Positions 34,837 to 43,637 of a DNA stretch of 64,000 nucleotides are shown one piece after another; positions within the stretch are counted from its first letter, which is position 1, and the number at the start of each line of letters is the position of its first letter. A program made the position numbers and the translations under genes. The DNA is taken from the NCBI RefSeq assembly GCF_002929845.1, contig NZ_PJJS01000050.1, positions 1 through 64,000 of the forward strand, read 5' to 3'. Below the pieces are notes generated by a model. That model was not told where the DNA came from, ran no database searches, and was given only the letters and a program-made list of their open reading frames with translations. The stretch is from Cryobacterium sp. M96. GTDB taxonomy: Bacteria; Actinomycetota; Actinomycetes; Actinomycetales; Microbacteriaceae.

Positions 34837-35865
34837 ATGAAAATTGGTATCCTCACCAGCGGCGGAGACTGCCCCGGCCTGAACGCGGTTATTCGCGGTT
34901 CCGTCCTTAAAGGCATCCGCGTCCTCGATGCCGAATTCGTCGGCATTCGCAACGGATGGAAAGGCCTGGTCGAGGGCGACTTTATGACTCTGGACCGGCA
35001 CAGCGTGCGCGGTCTCTCCCGTCAGGGTGGCACCATCCTCGGTAGCTCCCGCACGAACCCGTTCGAGGGTGAAAACGGCGGCCCCATTAACATTCAGAAG
35101 ACGATGGACGCGGAAGGAATCGACGCGATTATCGCCATCGGCGGCGAGGGCACCCTCACCGCGGCACGCCGACTGACGGATGCCGGACTTCAGATCGTCG
35201 GCGTTCCCAAGACCATCGACAACGACCTCGAAGCCACCGATTACTCATTCGGCTTCAACACCGCCGTCGAGATCGCCACCGAGGCCATCGACCGACTGCG
35301 CACCACAGCCGAATCCCACGGCCGCTGCATGATCGTCGAGGTCATGGGCCGCCACGTGGGCTGGATCGCCCTGCACTCCGGCATGGCCGGCGGCGCCCAC
35401 GCCATCCTGATCCCGGAGCAGCCCCAGACCATCGAGCAGATCTGCGACTGGGTTATGCACGTGCGCGACCGCGGCCGCGCACCCGTGCTCGTCGTCTCCG
35501 AGGGCTTCAAGCTCGCCGGCATGGAGGAGGCGCTCTCGACCAAGGGCCTCGACGCGTTCAACCGCCCCCGCCTCGGCGGCATCAGCGAGATGATCGCCCC
35601 GATGATCGAGGAGCGCACGGGCATCGAATCCCGCGCCACCGTCCTCGGCCACACCCAGCGCGGCGGCGCTCCGTCGGCCTATGACCGGGTGCTCGCCACC
35701 CGCCTCGGCATGGCGGCCGTTGACGCCGTCTACGCCGGCCAGTGGGGCTCCATGGTTTCCCTGCGAGGCACCGACATGGAAATCGTCAGCATCGCGGAGG
35801 CGACCATCGGTCTAAAGACCGTGCCGCAGGCGCGCTACGACGAGGCCGCGGTGCTGTTCGGCTAA
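34837..35865 (+). CDS. pfkA: 6-phosphofructokinase
   Basis: A 342-residue glycolytic kinase. GGDCPGLNAVIRG (9-21) binds the phosphate donor; GGEGTLTA near 101 keeps the Gly that marks ATP use; PKTIDNDL near 124 carries the Lys seen in PPi-dependent and mixed actinobacterial enzymes; MGRHVGWIA and GHTQRGGAPSAYDR are conserved substrate-binding segments. The Gly/Lys combination fits the group III ATP-dependent PFKs of actinobacteria. ATG at 34837, preceded by AAGGAG; the 112-bp gap upstream presumably holds its promoter. Confidence 0.92.
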   Translation: MKIGILTSGGDCPGLNAVIRGSVLKGIRVLDAEFVGIRNGWKGLVEGDFMTLDRHSVRGLSRQGGTILGSSRTNPFEGENGGPINIQKTMDAEGIDAIIAIGGEGTLTAARRLTDAGLQIVGVPKTIDNDLEATDYSFGFNTAVEIATEAIDRLRTTAESHGRCMIVEVMGRHVGWIALHSGMAGGAHAILIPEQPQTIEQICDWVMHVRDRGRAPVLVVSEGFKLAGMEEALSTKGLDAFNRPRLGGISEMIAPMIEERTGIESRATVLGHTQRGGAPSAYDRVLATRLGMAAVDAVYAGQWGSMVSLRGTDMEIVSIAEATIGLKTVPQARYDEAAVLFG

Positions 35866-35954
35866 ACCCGCACCAGGCGCTGAGGGGATCCGGATCGATT
35901 TCCGCCGATTGGCGGAGGTTCAACCGGGACCCCTTCGTGCGTTCCGGGACCGAC

Positions 35955-36209
35955 TCAGGCGAGTTTGGCCTGAACCTGCGCCAGCGACGGGTTCGTCGCG
36001 CTGGAGCCGTCCGGAAAGAGGACTGTCGGGACCGTGCGGTTGCCGTTGTTCAGGCTCATCACCAGCTCGGACGTGCCGTCGACCTCCTCCACGTTGATCT
36101 CGGTGTAGGCGATGCCGGCCTTGACCAGCTGGGTCTTCAGGCGGGTGCAATAGCCGCACCAGGTCGTCGTGAACATGGTTATGGTTCCGGATTCCGGCAC
36201 AAAGTTCAT
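35955..36209 (-). CDS. mrx1: Mycoredoxin (glutaredoxin-like)
   Basis: An 84-residue thioredoxin-fold protein with the active site TTWCGYCTRLK (about residues 15-25) and the cis-Pro loop NGNRTVPTVLFPDG near 56-69, which is the mycoredoxin-1 pattern. Mycoredoxins reduce mixed disulfides between proteins and mycothiol, the thiol of actinobacteria. ATG at 36209; a single-gene unit divergent from the NUDIX gene. Confidence 0.88.
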   Translation of the reverse strand: MNFVPESGTITMFTTTWCGYCTRLKTQLVKAGIAYTEINVEEVDGTSELVMSLNNGNRTVPTVLFPDGSSATNPSLAQVQAKLA

Positions 36210-36270
36210 ACTTGGATCCTAACAAACCGGCCTGAACGGGAGCAGGACCGTACCTCGTTACCATTGGTTC

Positions 36271-36744
36271 ATGTCTCTTCCTCAGGTCTGCGTGGGCTAC
36301 CTCACCCGGCGTTCTCCATCGGGGGACCTGCAGGTGCTGCTCGGCCGCAAGAAGAAAGGACTGGGCCGGGGCAACATCGTCGGCCTCGGCGGCAAGCTCG
36401 AGCCGGGGGAGTCGGCCGTGGAGGCGATGGTGCGGGAGATCGAGGAGGAGTCCGGCCTGGTCGTGGCGGCATCCGCCCTGACCCCGTTGGGTCTGCTGAC
36501 CTACCTGTTTCCGCACCGGGAAGCCTGGAGCCAGGAATCGAGCGTGTTCGTCTGCACGCAGTGGAGCGGCACCCCGCGCGAGTCCGACGAGCTGAACCCG
36601 GTCTGGTTCGACGTGGCCGCGCTACCGGTGGACGAGATGTGGGACGACGCCCGGCACTGGCTGCCGGGGGTGCTCGCCGGCATTCCGGTGCGGGCCACCT
36701 ACACCTTCGGCCCCGACTTGGCCACGGTGGTCGACCCGGTTTGA
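36271..36744 (+). CDS. NUDIX hydrolase, MutT/MTH1-like
   Basis: A 157-residue NUDIX protein. The box GGKLEPGESAVEAMVREIEEESGL (about 40-63) is complete. The preceding GLGRGNIVGLGG and the downstream PVWFDVAALPVDEMWDDARHWLP resemble 8-oxo-dGTP diphosphatases of the MTH1 type, so it probably cleans oxidised nucleotides. Substrate assignment is by resemblance. ATG at 36271. Confidence 0.82.
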   Translation: MSLPQVCVGYLTRRSPSGDLQVLLGRKKKGLGRGNIVGLGGKLEPGESAVEAMVREIEEESGLVVAASALTPLGLLTYLFPHREAWSQESSVFVCTQWSGTPRESDELNPVWFDVAALPVDEMWDDARHWLPGVLAGIPVRATYTFGPDLATVVDPV

Positions 36745-36833
36745 ATTGACCTGCTTCCCCGGGAGTGTCAGGCTTATCACAGCGGTGCAGCTTGAGATAA
36801 CCCCGGCTGTCGTACACTCAGAGGAAGACGCCG

Positions 36834-38036
36834 GTGGATTTCACCCTGATCGTTGCGCTTGTGATTGCGCTCGCACTGATTTTCGACTTCACCAACGGCT
36901 ACCACGACACCGCAAACGCGATGGCAACCCCCATCGCGACCGGCGCCATGCGCCCGAAGGTCGCGGTGGGACTCGCCGCCATTCTGAACCTGGTCGGGGC
37001 TTTCCTCTCCACCGAGGTCGCCAGGACCATTTCCGGCGGCATCATCAACAAGGATGACGCCGGAGTTCAGATCACTCCCGAGATCATCTTTGCGGGCCTG
37101 ATCGGCGCCATCGTTTGGAACCTCATCACCTGGCTGCGTGGCCTGCCGTCCAGCTCGAGCCACGCCCTGTTCGGCGGACTCATCGGCGCGACGATCATCG
37201 GCGTCGGCTCGCAGGCGGTCGCCCACGACGTCGTGCTGGCCAAGGTCATCCTGCCGGCACTGATCGCCCCGCTCACGGTGGGCATCGTCGCCTACCTCGC
37301 CACCAGGTTCGCCTACTTCATCACCCGGCGGGATTCCGGCAAGGCGGATGGCCGGGGCGGCTTCCGCTACGCGCAGATCATCTCCTCGTCGCTCGTTGCC
37401 CTCGCACACGGCACCAATGACGCCCAGAAGACCATGGGCGTCATCACCCTCACCCTGATCGCCGGCGGGATGCAGGACGTGGGCACCGGCCCGCAGCTGT
37501 GGGTCATCACCACCTGCGCGATCGCGATCGCGATCGGCACGTACACCGGCGGCTGGCGAATCATCCGGACCATGGGTCGCGGCCTCACCGACATCAAGCC
37601 GGCCCAGGGCTTCGCTGCGGAGACCAGCACCGCGGCCACCATCCTCGCGTCCAGCCAACTCGGCTTCGCGCTCTCCACCACGCAGGTCGCGTCTGGGTCG
37701 GTCATCGGCTCGGGCCTGGGCCGCCGCGGCTCGACCGTGCGCTGGGGGATGGCCGGCCAGATCGCGCTCGGCTGGGTGCTCACCCTGCCGGCGGCGGCCA
37801 TCATGGGTGCCTTCGCGGCCGGACTCGCCCTGATCGGACCGATGGGCATCGTGCTCGACCTGGTGATCGGTTCCCTCGTCATCGCCGTGCTGTTTCGCCG
37901 GTCCCGCCAGAGCCGGGTCACGCACGACAACCTGCACGACATCGACGACGCCGGGCGGGTCGTGAAGATCCGGAAGACCCCCCGCAAGGCCTCCCGCACG
38001 GCCTCTCGCAAGGATCAGAAGAAGGTCGCGCTGTGA
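36834..38036 (+). CDS. pit: Low-affinity inorganic phosphate transporter (PiT family)
   Basis: A 400-residue membrane protein with two inverted PiT signatures: FDFTNGYHDTANAMATPIATGAM (about 18-40) and ALAHGTNDAQKTMGVITL (about 190-207), plus GLPSSSSHALFGGLIGATI. About ten membrane helices; the C-terminus is Lys/Arg-rich. It would import phosphate with cations. GTG start at 36834. Its stop overlaps the start of a small membrane protein (GTGA). Confidence 0.92.
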   Translation: MDFTLIVALVIALALIFDFTNGYHDTANAMATPIATGAMRPKVAVGLAAILNLVGAFLSTEVARTISGGIINKDDAGVQITPEIIFAGLIGAIVWNLITWLRGLPSSSSHALFGGLIGATIIGVGSQAVAHDVVLAKVILPALIAPLTVGIVAYLATRFAYFITRRDSGKADGRGGFRYAQIISSSLVALAHGTNDAQKTMGVITLTLIAGGMQDVGTGPQLWVITTCAIAIAIGTYTGGWRIIRTMGRGLTDIKPAQGFAAETSTAATILASSQLGFALSTTQVASGSVIGSGLGRRGSTVRWGMAGQIALGWVLTLPAAAIMGAFAAGLALIGPMGIVLDLVIGSLVIAVLFRRSRQSRVTHDNLHDIDDAGRVVKIRKTPRKASRTASRKDQKKVAL

Positions 38037-38362
38037 TCGATTGGTCTGCGTTCCTCGTCGTCGCGCTCGCTTCTCTTTTCTCGTCCGCGGTCGTGGTGGG
38101 CCTGTATTCGCTCGGGCTGCGGTTGCTCACCACCTCCGGCCGTGTACCCGTGGTCGAACCGGCCGAATTCACGGGAGCCATCACCGTGCTCACCCCCAAG
38201 CGTGCGGCCAAGGAGGCCAAGCGCGCGCGCAAGGCCGCCGCCGGCCCACTGAGCCCTCTGCAGAAGCAGGTCGCCCTGATGGGCGCCTACGCCTGTTTCG
38301 TGCTCTGTAGCGCGGCCGTGCTCTACGGTGTCTACCTGATTGTGCCGGCCCTGCACCGCTGA
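38033..38362 (+). CDS. Small membrane protein coupled to pit
   Basis: A 109-residue protein with an N-terminal helix (AFLVVALASLFSSAVVVGLYSLGLRLL), a basic middle (KRAAKEAKRARKAAAG) and a C-terminal helix (VALMGAYACFVLCSAAVLYGVYLIVPAL). The GTG start overlaps the pit stop by 4 bp, so it is co-translated and may be an accessory subunit of the phosphate transporter. I know no named domain for it. A CGCTGCG/CGCAGCG inverted repeat follows at 38365-38396 without a T run. Confidence 0.75.
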   Translation: MIDWSAFLVVALASLFSSAVVVGLYSLGLRLLTTSGRVPVVEPAEFTGAITVLTPKRAAKEAKRARKAAAGPLSPLQKQVALMGAYACFVLCSAAVLYGVYLIVPALHR

Positions 38363-38562
38363 CCCGCTGCGTCCCTGTTCCGCTTCCCTCGCAGCGTTCC
38401 GTGCCGTAACGGGCGCTCTCGGTCGCCGCGCGGTAGCTGCGCCGCTGCGCTGGTGGCACGCCACGTGCGGAACGGCGCTGCACGCTCGCAACGCCGGATG
38501 ACTGCGCGACCTGGTCCGTCAGGCTGGCGGCGCACCCCGTGGAGCTGGGTGCACGGTAGACG

Positions 38563-38594
38563 GTGCGCCGCGAGCCAGGACATGCGCCGCGAGC
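38563..38594. repeat. Paired TGCGCCGCGAGCC motifs
   Basis: TGCGCCGCGAGCC occurs at 38563-38575 and again at 38582-38594, and a third copy (ATGCGCCGCGAGCC) is at 11907-11920 beside the PHP gene. The 265-bp gap 38363-38627 otherwise contains no gene. These may be parts of a dispersed repeat. Confidence 0.55.
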
Positions 38595-38627
38595 CACTAC
38601 CTGCGGCGCTGCGGAGGGCCGCGGATG

Positions 38628-39908
38628 CTACCGTGCGGTGCCGCGCACCCGGGCCACCCACGTCATCAGGTGGTAGATCACGATGGCGGCGACCGTGCCG
38701 AGCGCGATGCCGTTGAAGCTGAGGCTGCCGGCCGAGAAGGTATAGTCGGCGATGCCGATGATCAGCGCGGTGGCCGCGGTGAACTGGTTGACCGGCTTGC
38801 TGAAGTCGACCTTGTTGTCGAGCCAGATCTTCACGCCGATGATGCCGATCAGGCCGTAGAGGGCCGTGGTGACGCCGCCGAGCACCCCCGCCGGGATCGT
38901 GTTGATGACCGCACCGATCTTGGGGGAGAGTCCGAGCAGCACCGCGGTGATGCCCGCGACCCAGTAGGCGGCCGTGGAGTAGATGCGGGTGGCCGCCATG
39001 ACGCCGATGTTCTCGCCATAGGTGGTGGTGCCCGATCCGCCGCTGAAGCCGGCGAGCATCGTGGCCAGGCCGTCGGCCATCAGGGCGCGACCCGTGAAGC
39101 GGTTCACCGTCACATTCGTCATCTGGGCAACGCCCTTGATGTGGCCCACATTCTCGGCCACCAGCACGAGCACGACCGGCAGGAACGCCGGCAGCACGCC
39201 GAGGGCGGCGGACGGATCCGCGAACGGGTTCATCGCCGCGGTGAACTGGGGCAGGCCGATCCAGGCAGCCTCGCCCACCCCGCTGAAGTCGACCTCGCCG
39301 GCCACCACGGCGGCCACATAGCCCACGATCACGCCGATGAAGATGGACAGCCGGCCCAGGATGCCGCGGAACACCACGGTCGAGAGGATCACGGCGAGCA
39401 GGGTGATCAGCGCGGTGAGCGGGGCCAGCTCGAAGTTCGACTTGGCGACGGGAGCCAGGTTGAGGCCGATCAGGGCGACGATGGCCCCGGAGACGACGGG
39501 CGGCATCAATGCGTCGATCCAGCCGGTGCCGGTGAGCTGCACGATCACGCCGATCAGGGCCAGGAGTAGGCCGACGACGATGATGCCGAACAGGGCGCTG
39601 CCCATGCCCGCGCTCGCGGTCGCGGCGGTGATCGGCGCGATGAAGGCGAACGAGGAGCCGAGGTAACTGGGCAGCTTGTTGCGCGTGATTACCAGGAAAA
39701 GCAGGGTGCCGATGCCCGAGAAGAGCAGCGTTGTGCTGGGTGGGAAGCCCGTGAGCAGCGGTACCAGGAACGTGGCACCGAACATGGCGATGACGTGCTG
39801 GGTGCCGATCCCGATGGTCAGCGGCCAGTTCAGGCGCTCGCCGGGGCCGACGACATCCGTGGCTCCGACCGTTTTTCCGTCACCGTGCAGGGTCCAGGGC
39901 AGAGCCAT
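38628..39908 (-). CDS. uraA: Uracil/xanthine permease (NCS2 family)
   Basis: A 426-residue transporter with about 14 membrane segments. The family motif around NVGHIKGVAQMTN and the segment GLATMLAGFSGGSGTTTYGENIGVMAATRIYST are the UraA/uracil-xanthine permease signatures, the latter carrying the substrate-binding Glu (GEN). It would take up uracil with protons. The reading frame stays open far upstream, but the protein starts at ATG 39908 (MALPWTLHGDGK). Divergent from the esterase gene. Confidence 0.9.
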   Translation of the reverse strand: MALPWTLHGDGKTVGATDVVGPGERLNWPLTIGIGTQHVIAMFGATFLVPLLTGFPPSTTLLFSGIGTLLFLVITRNKLPSYLGSSFAFIAPITAATASAGMGSALFGIIVVGLLLALIGVIVQLTGTGWIDALMPPVVSGAIVALIGLNLAPVAKSNFELAPLTALITLLAVILSTVVFRGILGRLSIFIGVIVGYVAAVVAGEVDFSGVGEAAWIGLPQFTAAMNPFADPSAALGVLPAFLPVVLVLVAENVGHIKGVAQMTNVTVNRFTGRALMADGLATMLAGFSGGSGTTTYGENIGVMAATRIYSTAAYWVAGITAVLLGLSPKIGAVINTIPAGVLGGVTTALYGLIGIIGVKIWLDNKVDFSKPVNQFTAATALIIGIADYTFSAGSLSFNGIALGTVAAIVIYHLMTWVARVRGTAR

Positions 39909-39968
39909 GTGTTTCTCGTTTCCGTGTCGTACGTAATCCCGATGGTAGTGAACAATTAAGATCGGACG

Positions 39969-41540
39969 GTGAGACCATCCGTTCAGCCTCCCCAAGCAGA
40001 GCCACTCTCGGTGAGGATTGAATCCGGCTTGCTGCACGGAATCCGGGTGCGCGGGGTGCGCCAGTGGCGCGGGATTCCCTACGCGGCCGCCCCCGTGGAC
40101 GAGCTCCGATTCCGCGCTCCGCAGCCGGCCGCGCCTTGGCCGGGCGAACGGGATGCAAGCTCCTTCGGCCCGGTCGCCACGCAGAGCCACCGCGGCCAGT
40201 TCATCGGCGCGAAACCGACGATCCCGCAAAGCGAGGACTGCCTCAACCTCAACGTGATCGCTCCCGATGAACCGGTCGACCCGCGGATGCTGCGGCCCGT
40301 CATGGTCTTCATCCACGGCGGCGCCTACAGCGTCGGGTCCTCGCGGGAGGTGCCCCGGCAGGGTGAGGGGCTCGTGCGGCGCGGCGGCATCGTCTATGTC
40401 AGCCTCAACTACCGGTTGGGGGCGCTTGGCTACATCGACTTCAGCCGTTACTCGACCGCGGAGCATGCCTTCGAGAGCAACCTCGGGCTGCGCGACCAGG
40501 TGGCTGCGCTCGGCTGGGTGCGGCGCAACATTCGCGCGTTCGGCGGCAACCCGGATGCCGTCACCCTCTTCGGCGAATCGGCCGGAGCCAACGCCGTGAC
40601 CACCCTGATGACCGTCCCGGCCGCCGCCGGACTCTTCCAGCGCGCGATCGCGCAGAGCGCCCCACCGAACGCCGTCTATGCCCCCGATGTCACCGCCGAG
40701 TGGGCCACGGATTTTGTGCGGCTCCTGGCCCGGCGCACCGGGCAGGCCGACCCGACGAACTCGCCCACCACGGTGACGAATGCCGCTGCCCTGCTTCTGC
40801 AGGCCGACCCGGAACATCTGGCCGAGGCCACGAGCGACCTGACCCGGCGCGCCCCGGACCGGTACCCCGGCACGATCCCGCTCTCGCCCGTGATCGACGG
40901 CGACTTCCTGCCTGAACGACCTCTCGACGCCTTCCGCGACGGCCGTGCCCACCGGATTCCGCTGATCATCGGCACCAACTCGCGGGAAGGTTCGCTGTTC
41001 AGTGGGCGCATCGACATCCTCGCCACGACGCCCGGGCGCATCCGCGCCGTGTTCGCGAACACCAAGAAGAAGGCTCGCACGCGCCTGCGGGCGCAGTACC
41101 CCGGGATACCCGCGCTGCGGCCCGCCCTCGATTTCGGTGGTGATTTTTCTTTCTGGTACCCGAGCGTGCGCGTGGGCGAACGGCACTCCCGGTATGCCCC
41201 GGTGCGCTTCTACCGCTTCGATGCCGCGCCGCGCCTGGTGCGTTTGATGGGGCTCGACGCTACGCACGGCCTCGAGCTGTTCCCGCTGTTCGACCGGCTC
41301 GACGGCTGGTTCGGCCGCGGCATGACCGCGCTCGGCGGTCGCCGCGACTTCCAGCGGATCGGTGCCCGGATGCAGGGTTGGTGGCTCAGTTTCGCGGCCT
41401 CCGGGGTGCCGGATGCGGCCTGGCCGCTCTACGACGAGGCCGAGCGCCTGACCCTGGTCATCGACGCCGTCGACCGTGTCGAGTCCGACCCGCGCGGGGA
41501 CCGCCGCCGGGCCTGGGACGCCTTCGTGCCGCACATCTGA
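39969..41540 (+). CDS. Type B carboxylesterase
   Basis: A 523-residue alpha/beta-hydrolase of the carboxylesterase/pNB-esterase family. Nucleophile elbow FGESAGAN puts Ser at 204; EDCLNLNV (89-96) is the second family signature; the oxyanion segment is FIHGGAYSVGS; the acid is probably the Glu of NSREGSLF and the base the His of LDATHGLELF. No signal peptide is visible, so it is likely cytoplasmic. GTG start at 39969. Substrate unknown. Confidence 0.88.
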   Translation: MRPSVQPPQAEPLSVRIESGLLHGIRVRGVRQWRGIPYAAAPVDELRFRAPQPAAPWPGERDASSFGPVATQSHRGQFIGAKPTIPQSEDCLNLNVIAPDEPVDPRMLRPVMVFIHGGAYSVGSSREVPRQGEGLVRRGGIVYVSLNYRLGALGYIDFSRYSTAEHAFESNLGLRDQVAALGWVRRNIRAFGGNPDAVTLFGESAGANAVTTLMTVPAAAGLFQRAIAQSAPPNAVYAPDVTAEWATDFVRLLARRTGQADPTNSPTTVTNAAALLLQADPEHLAEATSDLTRRAPDRYPGTIPLSPVIDGDFLPERPLDAFRDGRAHRIPLIIGTNSREGSLFSGRIDILATTPGRIRAVFANTKKKARTRLRAQYPGIPALRPALDFGGDFSFWYPSVRVGERHSRYAPVRFYRFDAAPRLVRLMGLDATHGLELFPLFDRLDGWFGRGMTALGGRRDFQRIGARMQGWWLSFAASGVPDAAWPLYDEAERLTLVIDAVDRVESDPRGDRRRAWDAFVPHI

Positions 41541-41679
41541 GCTCGGCGTGCCACAGCCCGGAAGCCCGGCCGGTTGCCTCCGCGGGCCGTCCTCGCCCAG
41601 CCCCGCGGAATCGGCCCGCGCTCCGGGGCCGTAAACTGAGGAACTGAGAATCAGCTGAGTCGGACACCAGGAGCACCCC

Positions 41680-43185
41680 ATTTCTGAAACAGAGACCCAC
41701 ACGTCATCCACGCCTGCCCCCAAGCCGGACGCCCCGGCGGGCACGAACCCGGGGCTCAAGTCCCGCATCGATCGGTACTTCGAAATAACCCGGCGCGGCT
41801 CCACCTACGGCCGAGAAATCCGCGGCGGTCTGGTGACGTTCGTCACGATGGCCTACATCGTGATCCTCAACCCGCTCATCCTCGGCGGCTTCAGCGCCGA
41901 CCAGGCCGCGGTCGACGTGGCCGGCGGATGGCTGCCCAACGGCCAGGTTGCCGCGGTCACCGCCCTCACCGCCGGCGTCATGACCATCCTGTTCGGCGCC
42001 GTCGCCCGGCTTCCCTTCGGTTTCGCCGCGGGCCTCGGCATCAACTCCTTCCTGGCCGTGAGCGTCGTCGGCCAGGTGACCTGGCCGGAGGCCATGGGCC
42101 TCGTGGTCATCAACGGGCTCATCATCGTGCTGCTCGCCTCCACCGGCCTACGCGAGCTCATTTTCAACGCCGTGCCGCGCCAGCTGAAGATCGCCATCAC
42201 GGTCGGCATCGGCCTGTTCATCGCCTTCATCGGCCTGGTCGACTCCGGCTTCGTGCGCGCGAGCGGCGCCGCGTCGCCGCCCGTGCAGCTCGGCGACAAC
42301 GGCTCCGTCGTGAGCCTGCCGACCGCCGTGTTCGTGCTCGGCCTGATCATTCTCGGCATCCTGGTCGCCCGCAAGGTGAAGGCGGCCCTCCTGATCGGAA
42401 TCGTCGCCACCACGCTGATCGCGGTGGTCCTCGAGGCGATTTTCAAGGTCGGGCCGTCATTCGGGCAGAACCCCGACGGTTGGAACCTGAACGCTCCGGT
42501 ACTGCCGACCTCCATCGTCTCGCTGCCCGACCTGAGCCTCGTCGGACAGGTCAGCTTCGGCGCCTTCGACCGGATCGGCATGCTGGCCGCGTCGATGCTT
42601 GTTTTCACGCTCGTCTTCACGAACTTCTTCGACGCCATGGGCACCATGACCGGCCTGGCCAGCGAGGCCGATGTGGCCGACGAGAAGGGCAACTTCCCGC
42701 GCCTGAAATCCGCCCTGATCGTCGAGGGCGTCGGCGCCGTCGTCGGCGGTGCCACCTCTGCCTCGTCGAACACGGTGTTCATCGAGTCCGGTGCCGGCAT
42801 CGGCGAGGGTGCTCGCACGGGACTGGCCAACATCGTCACGGGACTGCTGTTCCTCGCGGCCATGTTCTTCACCCCGCTCACCCAGATCGTGCCGCTCGAG
42901 GTGGCCGCGGCCGCCCTCGTGATCGTCGGCGCGATGATGGTGTCCCAGATCCGATTCATCGACTTCACGGAGTTCTCCATCGTGCTACCGGTATTCCTCA
43001 CGATCATCGTGATGCCGCTGACCTACTCGATCGCCAACGGAATCGGGGCCGGCTTCATCACCTGGGTGCTGGTGCGTTCGTTCTCGGGGAAGGCGCGCGA
43101 GATCAGCCCGTTGCTCTGGGTGGTCGCGGCCGGCTTCCTGGTCTTCTTCGTGCGCGGCCCGATCGAGGTTCTGTTCGGCGCGTGA
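41680..43185 (+). CDS. Purine (adenine/guanine/hypoxanthine) permease, AzgA-type NCS2, with probable ATT start
   Basis: A 501-residue transporter. The N-terminal RIDRYFEITRRGSTYGREIRGGLVTFVTMAYIVILNP is the AzgA signature, followed by helices through GLGINSFLAVSVVGQ, TNFFDAMGTMTGLASEADV and SSNTVFIESGAGIGEGARTG. The first standard start codon in frame is GTG 41833, which would delete the conserved N-terminus. Upstream, between the in-frame stop at 41656 and 41833, there is no ATG, GTG or TTG before an ATT at 41680 that sits 6 bp after AGGAG. I therefore infer an ATT start; a sequence error is the alternative. Confidence 0.85.
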   Translation: MSETETHTSSTPAPKPDAPAGTNPGLKSRIDRYFEITRRGSTYGREIRGGLVTFVTMAYIVILNPLILGGFSADQAAVDVAGGWLPNGQVAAVTALTAGVMTILFGAVARLPFGFAAGLGINSFLAVSVVGQVTWPEAMGLVVINGLIIVLLASTGLRELIFNAVPRQLKIAITVGIGLFIAFIGLVDSGFVRASGAASPPVQLGDNGSVVSLPTAVFVLGLIILGILVARKVKAALLIGIVATTLIAVVLEAIFKVGPSFGQNPDGWNLNAPVLPTSIVSLPDLSLVGQVSFGAFDRIGMLAASMLVFTLVFTNFFDAMGTMTGLASEADVADEKGNFPRLKSALIVEGVGAVVGGATSASSNTVFIESGAGIGEGARTGLANIVTGLLFLAAMFFTPLTQIVPLEVAAAALVIVGAMMVSQIRFIDFTEFSIVLPVFLTIIVMPLTYSIANGIGAGFITWVLVRSFSGKAREISPLLWVVAAGFLVFFVRGPIEVLFGA

Positions 43186-43303
43186 CCGTGTGGCCGCCCC
43201 CGGCCCGATTCGGGGGCTAACCCCATGGGTGCCAGAACGGATGCTCCGTAGTGTCGTTGGGAGAGCGGCATCCGTCGCTCCCCATCGAAACGGAGAACCG
43301 CCC

Positions 43304-43609
43304 ATGTCAACCATCGCTCCCGACCAGGCCCCGGTCTACACTGCCGAGCCCGTACCCCCGCGGAGCAGCACTCTGGCCGTGTCGAGCCTCGTGCTCGGCC
43401 TTGTGTCGATCGTCGCCGGCTGGACCTTCCTCGTGCCCATTGCCGGCCTGGTCGTCGGCATCCTCGCCCTCGGACGGGAACCGCAGGCGCGCACCCTGGC
43501 GATCTGGGGCATCGTGCTCAACGCGGTGCTGCTGGCCGGCTCGCTGCTGCTCGTGCTGCTGGCGCTGGCCCTCGGCCTGCTGGCGCTGCCGTTCGCGTTC
43601 TTGATCTGA
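43304..43609 (+). CDS. DUF4190-type small membrane protein
   Basis: A 101-residue protein with a short polar N-terminus and two or three membrane helices (TLAVSSLVLGLVSIVAGWTFLVPIAGLVVGILAL and AIWGIVLNAVLLAGSLLLVLLALALGL), matching DUF4190. ATG at 43304 after GGAG. Function unknown; it stands alone between the purine permease and the GntR regulator. Confidence 0.72.
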   Translation: MSTIAPDQAPVYTAEPVPPRSSTLAVSSLVLGLVSIVAGWTFLVPIAGLVVGILALGREPQARTLAIWGIVLNAVLLAGSLLLVLLALALGLLALPFAFLI

Positions 43610-43637
43610 CCTCGATCTGGCCCGGCGCGGCCTCGCG

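Noticed and set aside
39909-41804. Upstream extension of the uracil permease frame by more than 600 codons
   Set aside because: The extension is antisense to the carboxylesterase; similarity to UraA begins at ATG 39908.
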